DNA of 25,292 nt from a virus, in the IMG/VR virus record IMGVR_UViG_3300008516_000146, positions 1 to 25,292 of that record; one strand, written 5' to 3'. The first letter of the stretch is position 1; each line of letters starts with the position of its first letter. A program made the position numbers and the translations under genes. The notes below the pieces were generated by a model that did no database searches, was not told where the DNA came from, and worked only from the letters and a program-made list of their open reading frames with translations. Positions 5,957 to 11,432 of this stretch are shown in pieces.

Positions 5957-6506
5957 AATAGCGAATACTATGAAAAAAGAATTTAAAATAAAAATCAGAA
6001 TGGATAATAGGGATGGGTCAGATGATCTTGCTTCACTTACATCTGATTGTGAAAGCGAATACAGCAACAACAAGGCAAAAGGAATGGTATCTGAATTATA
6101 TTACAAAACAGTAATAGCATCGAACGAAGAATCATTATTGCACATAAAATCAATGTATTCAGAGAAGGCTAAAGAAATTAGTCATTTATTAGTAAGGCTA
6201 GGTGCAGTCGAATTGAAAGAGAAAATTCAGACTCAAGTATTTAAGCTTAAAAAAGATAAAATATATAAGGTTATATATTCTGACGGTAGTTATTGCTTAT
6301 TGAGATACAGGTATCATAGGTATAAATTAAAATATAGCTCAATGGTTGATTTCTGGCTAGACGAAAACAGCGATAGCGAAGAACAGATGGTTAATGCATC
6401 TTCCTGGAATGGTGAGATTATGCTTAATAATATAGTAAAAATAATAAAGCCATCAATAGAAGAAAAAGAATTATTTAAAATCATAGACATTAAATCAAAA
6501 AGATAA
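5946..6506 (+). CDS. hypothetical protein, 186 aa, directly upstream of TerL
   Basis: A charged protein with a basic N-terminus (MKNRIANTMKKEFKIKIRMD), an acidic Ser-rich stretch (GSDDLASLTSDCESEYSNN) and a central/C-terminal part rich in beta-type sequence (KIYKVIYSDGSYCLLRYRYH) ending IIDIKSKR. An in-frame ATG at 5931 would add five residues; 5946 gives a tighter overlap with the preceding stop. It overlaps the TerL start as TAATG, so the two are probably translationally coupled. No family is recognised. Confidence 0.6.
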   Translation: MKNRIANTMKKEFKIKIRMDNRDGSDDLASLTSDCESEYSNNKAKGMVSELYYKTVIASNEESLLHIKSMYSEKAKEISHLLVRLGAVELKEKIQTQVFKLKKDKIYKVIYSDGSYCLLRYRYHRYKLKYSSMVDFWLDENSDSEEQMVNASSWNGEIMLNNIVKIIKPSIEEKELFKIIDIKSKR

Positions 6507-8743
6507 TGGCAGGAAAACAATTAAGAGCAGGTATAAACTACGCTTTTATTCACAATAATTTTGATTGGGATAATAATGGGAGTTATAATTTCCTTCTTCA
6601 AGGCAGTTCTGGCAGCGGAAAAACTTTCGATGCGCTAATTTTCATTCTCACATATTGCACTAACTACAAAAACAAAGGGTTAAGAATACTTATAACAAGA
6701 GAATCGTATGCAGCCACTAAAGATACCGTCCTTGCTGATTTCATTAGAATTCTAAAGGATGCTGGCATATATGATGAAAAAAATCACGTTCAGTCGCATC
6801 CACAAAAATATATACTGGAAGGAAATACAATAAGTTTTAAGGGACGAGATGATTCATCTTCGCATGGGCAACGTAATGATCTTATCTATTTTAATGAGTT
6901 AATGAACGATGATAATAGCTCAGCATTTGATCAACTAGAGGGTAGGTTAAGCGGAATATTTATAGCAGATTACAATCCGAAGTTTACAGCCCACTGGGTC
7001 TATGACAAGATAAAAAACAGACCAGACGTCAAATTTCTTAAAACAACATTCTTGACCTGTGCGTTTCTTCCTCCAAAAGAAAGATTGGCTAAATTAAGAT
7101 ACGAACCAACTCATCCAGAAGACAGGCATCTTCCAATGAAAGATCGCAGACCACACCCTGTAAATATTTCAGCAGGAACGGCAGATGAATACATGTGGAG
7201 AGTTTACGGAGAAGGTGAAGCAGCGGCAGCAGAGGGTATAATATTTCAACATGTTAAATGGATAGATAGGTTTCCTGACGGGATGGGATTTATTTACGGA
7301 ATGGATTTTGGATACACTGTTGATCCTTGTGTTATCGTGAAGTATGCAGAGGACAATATTAAAGACGAATCATTTGACGGTAATATATGGATTGAGTTAT
7401 TCAGTTACGAGCCGATGGAAACGCCGGAGGCTATAAACGAACACGCGATAGCAACTGGATTAAATATAAAAATAAAAACATTCGCAGATTCTTCAGATAA
7501 ACACATTTCAGAAAATAAAGGGTCAATTGAATTTGTAAAAGGATTGAAAAATATCGGATGGTCTAATATAGAAAAAGTAAAGAAGACAAAATCTATAATG
7601 TATTGGATAACATCTATGAAAAAAAAGAGAATACATATAGTTAAAAATCAATACTATAAAGAAGCTAAAAGAGAACAGGAGAATTATAGATTAAAAACAA
7701 TAAATGGATTCCAAATAAACCAACCGATAGATAAATTTAATCACTGCTTTATTGGGAATACATCAATATCAACAATCAATGGGGATGTGCAAATAAATAA
7801 ACTAAAACATGGTGATTTAGTTCTTACTTCCAATGGATACTTCCCAATATTGGAAGTATTTGACAATGGATTGCGCGAGGTATTTGAATATACGATAAAT
7901 TTTAGTAACTTTGCTGTTAAGTTAACATGCACTAGCGATCATTTAATAAAAACAGATAAGGGATGGAAAAAAATAAAACAGTTAAGGTCAATGGACAAGA
8001 TATACCTGTCCAAATGTTTGATGGGAAAAGTTACAAATTATATAAAGGAGAAAGATACTTTTCAAGAGGAGCGAAACGACTGCACATTGTCGTATGGAAG
8101 TACTATAATGGGGAAATACCAAGCGGACACGACATTCACCACAAAAACGAAAATCCATTCAATAACGACATATCTAATCTCGAAGTTATTGAAAGTTCAC
8201 TTCATCAAAGAAATCATCAAAAAGATAGGTTTAAAAACAATCCAGAATATTGGAATAAATTCCATTCAAGAGGGATTGAAGCAGCAAAGGAGTGGCATAA
8301 AAGCGAAGCTGGGAGGGAATGGCACAGAGAACACGCTAAAAAGTTTGATTTTGGGAATAAAACATTTGGTGAAAGAAAGTGTGAAATATGTGATTCTATG
8401 TTTGAGGCAAAAACATCTGAGCAGAGATTTTGCTCAAACAAATGCAAATCAAAATACAGAAGAATTATGGGATTTGATAACATTACGAAAATATGCGAAT
8501 ACTGCGGAGAAGAGTTCACCACAAGCAAATACAGCAAAGCAAGGGTATGTGCAGACTATGCTTGTCGTTGGGGTATCGGCAAGAGAAGATACAAAGAAAA
8601 AAATGGTTTATGATATTTCAGTAGCAAATACGCATGAGTATCTCGCAAACGGAGTTCTTGTGCATAATTGTTGGGACGGGGCTAGATATGCCCACATCGG
8701 ATGGAACACTAAAAAGCAAAGAGTATTCTGGGGTCAACAATAA
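6506..8743 (+). CDS. terminase large subunit precursor containing an intein
   Basis: Motor ATPase and nuclease that drives DNA into the prohead. The precursor has 745 residues. Walker A is GSSGSGKT (33-40), and Walker B LIYFNE (126-131) carries the catalytic Glu. The RNase H-like nuclease acids are Asp267 (in GMDFGY), Asp328 (in FADSSD) and Asp724 (in CWDGARY). Residues 414-721 are an intein inserted between FNH and CWDGARYAH, exactly at the third nuclease motif, so the enzyme can be active only after splicing. Removal leaves about 437 residues, a normal TerL length. The start overlaps the previous stop (TAATG). Downstream it is followed by the accessory cassettes rather than directly by the portal gene, which begins about 2.7 kb later. 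Confidence 0.92.
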   Translation: MAGKQLRAGINYAFIHNNFDWDNNGSYNFLLQGSSGSGKTFDALIFILTYCTNYKNKGLRILITRESYAATKDTVLADFIRILKDAGIYDEKNHVQSHPQKYILEGNTISFKGRDDSSSHGQRNDLIYFNELMNDDNSSAFDQLEGRLSGIFIADYNPKFTAHWVYDKIKNRPDVKFLKTTFLTCAFLPPKERLAKLRYEPTHPEDRHLPMKDRRPHPVNISAGTADEYMWRVYGEGEAAAAEGIIFQHVKWIDRFPDGMGFIYGMDFGYTVDPCVIVKYAEDNIKDESFDGNIWIELFSYEPMETPEAINEHAIATGLNIKIKTFADSSDKHISENKGSIEFVKGLKNIGWSNIEKVKKTKSIMYWITSMKKKRIHIVKNQYYKEAKREQENYRLKTINGFQINQPIDKFNHCFIGNTSISTINGDVQINKLKHGDLVLTSNGYFPILEVFDNGLREVFEYTINFSNFAVKLTCTSDHLIKTDKGWKKIKQLRSMDKIYLSKCLMGKVTNYIKEKDTFQEERNDCTLSYGSTIMGKYQADTTFTTKTKIHSITTYLISKLLKVHFIKEIIKKIGLKTIQNIGINSIQEGLKQQRSGIKAKLGGNGTENTLKSLILGIKHLVKESVKYVILCLRQKHLSRDFAQTNANQNTEELWDLITLRKYANTAEKSSPQANTAKQGYVQTMLVVGVSAREDTKKKMVYDISVANTHEYLANGVLVHNCWDGARYAHIGWNTKKQRVFWGQQ
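7745..8668 (+). other. intein within TerL (308 aa)
   Basis: A protein-splicing element. It begins at Cys414 with the block A pattern CFIGNTSISTINGD, followed by HGDLVL. Block B contains TxxH as TSDH (476-479) and continues DKGWKKIKQLRSMDKI, matching the usual GW..a..L..GD.I. The C-terminal blocks are VYDISVANTHEYLANG with His710, and VLVHN with His720-Asn721, followed by Cys722 of the C-extein. All splicing residues are present, so splicing should work. The roughly 190 codons between about 8015 and 8590 read no recognisable domain in this frame, because that stretch encodes an HNH endonuclease in the -1 frame instead. Confidence 0.9.
7963..8613 (+). CDS. HNH homing endonuclease encoded out of frame inside the intein
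   Basis: A complete 216-residue HNH nuclease in the -1 frame relative to TerL and wholly inside the intein. After a start that overlaps intein block B come GKSYKLYKGERYF and LHIVVWKYYNG, then the HNH core DIHHKNENPFNNDISNLE (57-74) and a linker helix. Two zinc-ribbon pairs follow: C140-C143/C157-C161 and C178-C181/C196-C201. The likely role is to cut intein-free terL alleles so that the intein is copied by repair. It may start at ATG 7963 (an in-frame TAA lies at 7957) or at ATG 8014, where homology-like sequence begins. No Shine-Dalgarno sequence is visible, so how it is translated is unclear. Confidence 0.85.
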   Translation: MEKNKTVKVNGQDIPVQMFDGKSYKLYKGERYFSRGAKRLHIVVWKYYNGEIPSGHDIHHKNENPFNNDISNLEVIESSLHQRNHQKDRFKNNPEYWNKFHSRGIEAAKEWHKSEAGREWHREHAKKFDFGNKTFGERKCEICDSMFEAKTSEQRFCSNKCKSKYRRIMGFDNITKICEYCGEEFTTSKYSKARVCADYACRWGIGKRRYKEKNGL

Positions 8744-8754
8744 TCACACTTATA

Positions 8755-8786
8755 TTTGCATATTAAATTTAATTATCTTACATTTG
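8755..8786 (+). promoter_or_regulatory. Bacteroidota-type promoter after TerL
   Basis: TTTG (8755-8758), a 20-nt spacer and TACATTTG (8779-8786) fit the -33/-7 consensus well. The predicted start falls at the left end of the structured element at 8788, so the transcript would begin with that fold and continue into the small gene at 8933. Confidence 0.6.
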
Positions 8787-8787
8787 A

Positions 8788-8906
8788 ATAACGGTTTGTG
8801 TATGTTTTGTCGTGCAAGAGATAATTAACTAAGTATTAACCATCGTTTCGATTAGCAAATCCGTTTTCAAAGTAATTAATGCACGATGAAATATAAACTT
8901 TGTTAT
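8788..8906 (+). repeat. attC-like structured element, copy 1
   Basis: The ends ATAAC (8788-8792) and GTTAT (8902-8906) pair. Inside, an arm starting GTGTATGTTTTGT (to 8810) partly pairs with ATGAAATATAAAC (8886-8898), CGTGCA (8811-8816) pairs with TGCACG (8880-8885), and TAATTA (8822-8827) with TAATTA (8873-8878). Copy 2 at 10127 has the same outer sequences but a different, still paired, inner stem. The layout resembles a folded integron attC site, but the core does not match the canonical GTTRRRY. A promoter-linked structured RNA is the alternative. Confidence 0.6.
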
Positions 8907-8932
8907 CGTTTCGGTTTTTATTTTTTCTTCCA

Positions 8933-9136
8933 TTGAAAAGGCCGTATATTTTATTTGATAGAAAAGATGATAATTCATTCTCGTGCTTTCATGTTGGGCT
9001 ACTTGGATGTAAATCTATAGAAGAAATTAAACATGGCAAAGATAGCGGCGGAATAGACATATGTTCCTATGTAGTCCATTTTAAAGACGACATCAAGATT
9101 AAGATAGATAATCCATTTTATGTATTCTTATCCTAA
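8933..9136 (+). CDS. hypothetical protein, about 67 aa, TTG start, cassette 1
   Basis: The frame from TTG 8933 reads LKRPYILFDRKDDNSFSCFH, continues through a Gly-rich SIEEIKHGKDSGGIDIC and ends NPFYVFLS. There is no ATG in this frame, so the start is uncertain. The residues upstream of 8933 are Phe/Leu-rich and probably untranslated. It begins about 30 nt after copy 1 of the attC-like element, matching the placement of the 10295 gene after copy 2. Its 3' end overlaps the leftward gene at 9128 by 9 nt. The function is unknown; it could be a decayed gene. Confidence 0.45.
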   Translation: MKRPYILFDRKDDNSFSCFHVGLLGCKSIEEIKHGKDSGGIDICSYVVHFKDDIKIKIDNPFYVFLS

Positions 9137-9328
9137 ATTATTCTTTTTGTTTCCGTCTGGTTTAGATACTGGGGTTTTTATTCCATTTATCTTTTTGACT
9201 ACATATTTCTTGTAATTTCCACCTTCGATTTCTTTGACAAATTGAGTTCTTGTCATTTCTTTATTTTTGGTGGTGTCGAGAAATTTTTCGTTTCTCCCTG
9301 TTGGAGATTCTTTAATTACCTTGATCAT
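9128..9328 (-). CDS. DUF3892-like small protein, 66 aa
   Basis: The C-terminal half contains MTRTQFVKEIEGGNYKKYVV, then KKINGIKTPVSKPDGNKKNNLG. This follows the pattern I associate with the DUF3892 family (an IE.G.Y..Y.V..i.g..tPvs.PDg..NNLG type). The family has no established function as far as I know. An N-terminal extension of about 24 residues (MIKVIKESPTGRNEKF...) precedes it; an internal ATG at the MTRTQ residue is an alternative start. It has its own leader and promoter, nearly identical to those of the gene at 10464-10760 although the proteins are unrelated. The 3' end converges with the rightward gene at 8933. Confidence 0.65.
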   Translation of the reverse strand: MIKVIKESPTGRNEKFLDTTKNKEMTRTQFVKEIEGGNYKKYVVKKINGIKTPVSKPDGNKKNNLG

Positions 9329-9332
9329 TTTA

Positions 9333-9390
9333 GTTAATTTTTAGTTTATGATTTTATCAAGAACACGTTTCGGAGAAATGTACCCCCCAA
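9333..9390 (-). promoter_or_regulatory. leftward promoter and leader of cassette 1
   Basis: On the minus strand a G-run (9383-9388) is followed directly by TACATTTC (9375-9382), a -7-like box, and then a leader containing CATAAACTAAAAATTAAC (9333-9350). The same 18-nt leader and a G-run/TACATTTT arrangement recur at 10764-10830 before the corresponding gene of cassette 2. Confidence 0.5.
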
Positions 9391-9498
9391 TTTTGTTTTA
9401 GTTGTTTTAGTTCATTTTAAATTTTTAGGCAATGAATCGGTTTGGAAAATATTTTTACAATGTTTTATTTACAATAAAATGGATATTTATTGGCTGTA

Positions 9499-9960
9499 CT
9501 ACTTATCTACTATTTGAAGCGTTATTAAAATATCTTTCCAGTTAGCGATAACAAAACCTACAAAACCTCCGATTAAGGCTAGATAAAAGCCCCATCTTGC
9601 ATATTTGAAAGATTCAATTGTCTTTACTCTTATTGTATTTTCTTGGTTTTCTTTCTTAGTGGCTGATTTGTAACCTCCCTTTCTTTTAAATTCATTTCCT
9701 AGTTCCGTTATTGATAGGTTACCATTATTGTCCTTGACTATGTATCCTTTATTCAATAATTCCTTTTCAAAAGACTTCTTCATGTAATCTTCCCATTCGT
9801 ATAACGGCATCATGTCAGCAATAACATCCATATTTATTTTTGATGAATATGTTATATCTGAAATTTCATTAAAGTCAGGAGTTTCATAAAACATTAACAG
9901 CGTCAATATTTCATCTAAAATATCATTTCTTACTATTTGTTTATACTGTTTTTCTTCCAT
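9499..9960 (-). CDS. predicted C-tail-anchored membrane protein, 153 aa, cassette 1
   Basis: About 115 soluble residues are followed by one hydrophobic segment near residues 122-141 (ARWGFYLALIGGFVGFVIAN) and a short tail, giving C-tail anchoring. The soluble part is helical, and the stretch LLNKGYIVKDNNGNLSITEL, then GNEFKRKGGY, resembles the wing of a winged-helix domain; this is a guess from pattern. In the other cassette the same slot holds a different protein (10851-11222), also with a membrane segment near its C-terminus. The upstream side carries a hairpin and the shared TTTTAAACTGAACGAT motif. The function is unknown; accessory or exclusion roles are possible. Confidence 0.6.
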   Translation of the reverse strand: MEEKQYKQIVRNDILDEILTLLMFYETPDFNEISDITYSSKINMDVIADMMPLYEWEDYMKKSFEKELLNKGYIVKDNNGNLSITELGNEFKRKGGYKSATKKENQENTIRVKTIESFKYARWGFYLALIGGFVGFVIANWKDILITLQIVDK

Positions 9961-10025
9961 GATTCATTTCTTTTTCTTTCCCAACAGTTTTACAAAAACT
10001 GAATACCCCAAACATTTTACTTTTC
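9961..10025 (-). promoter_or_regulatory. upstream region of the 9499-9960 gene with a 7-bp hairpin
   Basis: CAGTTTT (9985-9991) and AAAACTG (9995-10001) form a tight hairpin in the leader, and a G-run (minus-strand TTTGGGGTATT) lies just upstream of it. The run resembles the G-run before the other leftward gene of this cassette. No clear -7 box is seen. Confidence 0.3.
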
Positions 10026-10079
10026 TTTTAAACTGAACGATGACTAGTTTGTCTGTTCATATTATATGAATCCACTAGT
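10026..10079 (-). repeat. cassette-end element A, inverted-repeat site
   Basis: The shared motif TTTTAAACTGAACGAT (10026-10041) abuts ACTAGT (10043-10048), which pairs with ACTAGT (10074-10079). Inside is the near-perfect palindrome 10056-10070 (TTCATAT, T, ATATGAA). On the minus strand the element ends GTCATCGTTCAG, close to GTTATCGTT at the ends of the other elements. It marks the upstream end of the leftward gene pair of cassette 1. Confidence 0.5.
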
Positions 10080-10094
10080 TTTTTCTACTTTTTG

Positions 10095-10125
10095 ATTGAT
10101 TATTTAAAAAATTATTGTATATTTA
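10095..10125 (+). promoter_or_regulatory. promoter at attC-like copy 2
   Basis: ATTG (10095-10098), a 19-nt spacer and TATATTTA (10118-10125) approximate the Bacteroidota -33/-7 pattern. They stand in the same position relative to copy 2 as the better promoter does to copy 1. The predicted start is at the left end of the structured element. Confidence 0.45.
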
Positions 10126-10126
10126 A

Positions 10127-10253
10127 ATAACGGTTTGTGTATGTTTTGTTCGCCATTAACAACTAGTCACATTTCATACACTATTTATAGATAATTAATT
10201 TAATATAAACTAGCGTACTTTTGATTGGCGAATGAAATATGACACTTTGTTAT
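10127..10253 (+). repeat. attC-like structured element, copy 2
   Basis: The outer pairing is ATAAC (10127-10131) with GTTAT (10249-10253). The left arm is identical to copy 1 over 24 nt from 10126. The next pairing has GTGTATGTTTTGT facing ATGAAATATGACAC, fully paired as RNA if wobbles are allowed and one G is bulged. The inner stem is TCGCCA (10150-10155) with TGGCGA (10226-10231), where copy 1 has CGTGCA/TGCACG. Both inner stems pair although the sequences differ, which indicates that the fold is conserved rather than the letters. Confidence 0.6.
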
Positions 10254-10294
10254 CGTGCGTTGTTTGTCTTTAATCGGTAAATAAAAATTTATTC

Positions 10295-10489
10295 ATGAGT
10301 AATCCGTCTAATTTACAATTTTGTTATAATTCAAAGTCGTTTGTTTTTGATCCTAAATTATCTAAGAATCAGCACAAAGCATTAAATGATTTGCTAGATG
10401 CTCGAAATATATTAATAGGCATAGATGATAAGAAGGCATTGAAAGAAGTCATTGTGCATTTATTTAGAGCATTAAAAATTCAAGGATAA
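10295..10489 (+). CDS. hypothetical protein, 64 aa, cassette 2
   Basis: An ATG-started protein, MSNPSNLQFCYNSKSFVFDP, then KLSKNQHKALNDLLDARNIL and a C-terminal helix ALKEVIVHLFRALKIQG. It is soluble, of mixed beta then helical pattern, and not recognised. It begins about 40 nt after the end of attC-like copy 2 and converges with the leftward gene at 10464, overlapping it by 26 nt. It holds the same slot as the 8933 gene of cassette 1 but shares no evident sequence with it. Confidence 0.55.
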   Translation: MSNPSNLQFCYNSKSFVFDPKLSKNQHKALNDLLDARNILIGIDDKKALKEVIVHLFRALKIQG

Positions 10490-10760
10490 ATTCTTTTGTA
10501 GTATTCGTGTTGGTTGATTTTGCTTGATTTAATATTTGTTCTCTTAATTTTGTTTCGTATTCTGGGTTCATATTTTCGCAAATTATATCAATTGCTTCGT
10601 TAATATTTGAAAATTGAACTGCGTTCTTATTATTAATGTCTTTCGAAATCCTAAAATCAAATGGATTGGTGGCATTGAAACTTGGGTATTTCCCTGTTAA
10701 AATAATTTTTCCATTATTTATAATGTCGAAAACTTTGTCTGATTTTTCTTCTCTAGTCAT
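10464..10760 (-). CDS. hypothetical protein, 98 aa, cassette 2
   Basis: A soluble charged protein that starts MTREEKSDKVFDIINNGKII and ends TKEFILEFLML. It contains a FSNINEAIDIICENMNPEYE helix. I do not recognise it, and it is unlike the DUF3892-type protein in the matching slot of cassette 1. Its leader and promoter region are nearly identical to that gene's (18-nt leader, G-run, TACATTTT), so the two are probably regulated alike. Its 3' end overlaps the rightward gene at 10295. Confidence 0.6.
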   Translation of the reverse strand: MTREEKSDKVFDIINNGKIILTGKYPSFNATNPFDFRISKDINNKNAVQFSNINEAIDIICENMNPEYETKLREQILNQAKSTNTNTTKEFILEFLML

Positions 10761-10763
10761 AAT

Positions 10764-10830
10764 GTTAATTTTTAGTTTATGTTTTTAAATTATTCTTACA
10801 TCAACACATTTTGAAAAAATGTAAACCCCC
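10764..10830 (-). promoter_or_regulatory. leftward promoter and leader of cassette 2
   Basis: On the minus strand a G-run (10826-10830) precedes TACATTTT (10816-10823), followed by a leader with CATAAACTAAAAATTAAC (10764-10781). This duplicates the arrangement at 9333-9390. Confidence 0.5.
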
Positions 10831-10850
10831 AAGCGTGGGATAGTTTGTTT

Positions 10851-11222
10851 TTAGTCATGTACACCAAAGTCAAATATTCCTTGCCTTATTGCTATAAAAA
10901 GCATTATTAAAATTGTCAACGCCATGAGTACCACTATCGTTATATGCCTTTTGCTTTGTTTGTCTAATCTTTTATTGGGATGGTATGGTTTAATTAATTT
11001 AAGAAAAAACCACAGTAACCGCCACAAGAAATAAGGCTTATAAGGAACAGGAACGAACTCCATGTTGCCGTGTTTATAAAGTTTATCGCTAACTTCTGTG
11101 TATTGTTCTACATGGTTTCTTCCATAGAAATTTACTCCACGATCATTGTTATTACCAACATCAAATTGATTGAACCTGAATTTATCCCTTCGTTTATTAT
11201 ATGACTTTTCTATTTCATTCAT
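10851..11222 (-). CDS. membrane protein, 123 aa, cassette 2
   Basis: An N-terminal soluble part rich in Asn, Asp and Arg (MNEIEKSYNKRRDKFRFNQF) leads to an aromatic stretch PYFLWRLLWFFLKLIKPYHP (a possible amphipathic or re-entrant helix) and then one clear transmembrane segment, ITIVVLMALTILIMLFIAI, near residues 94-112. A short tail (RQGIFDFGVHD) follows. The membrane segment near the C-terminus matches the topology of the 153-aa protein in cassette 1, without sequence likeness. It has the same TTTTAAACTGAACGAT motif and a hairpin upstream. The function is unknown. Confidence 0.6.
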   Translation of the reverse strand: MNEIEKSYNKRRDKFRFNQFDVGNNNDRGVNFYGRNHVEQYTEVSDKLYKHGNMEFVPVPYKPYFLWRLLWFFLKLIKPYHPNKRLDKQSKRHITIVVLMALTILIMLFIAIRQGIFDFGVHD

Positions 11223-11247
11223 TTCCTATTTTGTCTTCAAATTCTTA

Positions 11248-11308
11248 TTTTAAACTGAACGATAACTGAGTATATGAATTGTAATATTTTCATTATGATT
11301 TATATACT
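11248..11308 (-). repeat. cassette-end element B, inverted-repeat site
   Basis: TTTTAAACTGAACGAT (11248-11263) repeats the motif of element A. Beside it, AGTATAT (11269-11275) pairs with ATATACT (11302-11308), with partial pairing continuing inward. On the minus strand the element ends CAGTTATCGTTCAG, so it carries the GTTATCGTT also found at the right end of attC-like copy 1. It closes cassette 2 just before the portal promoter. Confidence 0.5.
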
Positions 11309-11325
11309 TTTTTATTCAAATTTTT

Positions 11326-11396
11326 ATTTTCAATAGATTTTCTTTAATAGTTTTTCTATAGAATATTTTTTATTCAATAGATTTTATCTATATTTG
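11326..11396 (+). promoter_or_regulatory. promoter region of the head and tail operon
   Basis: TATATTTG (11389-11396) is a good -7 box, about 37 nt before the portal ATG. The 25-nt motif at 11326-11350 (ATTTTCAATAGATT...) recurs upstream of the TerS operon at 1265, and a partial third copy TTCAATAGATTTT lies at 11373. The repeated motif suggests a phage-specific activator or sigma signal for late genes. The -33 element is weak, which fits activator dependence. Confidence 0.5.
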
Positions 11397-11432
11397 CTAA
11401 ATAACTGCTCGGTGAGTATACAAATTCGGTGA

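Noticed and set aside
8217-8537. Leftward open frame of 106 codons opposite the HNH gene
   Set aside because: No domain and no leader are visible; two overlapping rightward frames already explain this stretch.
8788-10253. CRISPR array
   Set aside because: Only two copies of the repeat exist, more than 1.3 kb apart, with genes between them and no cas genes.
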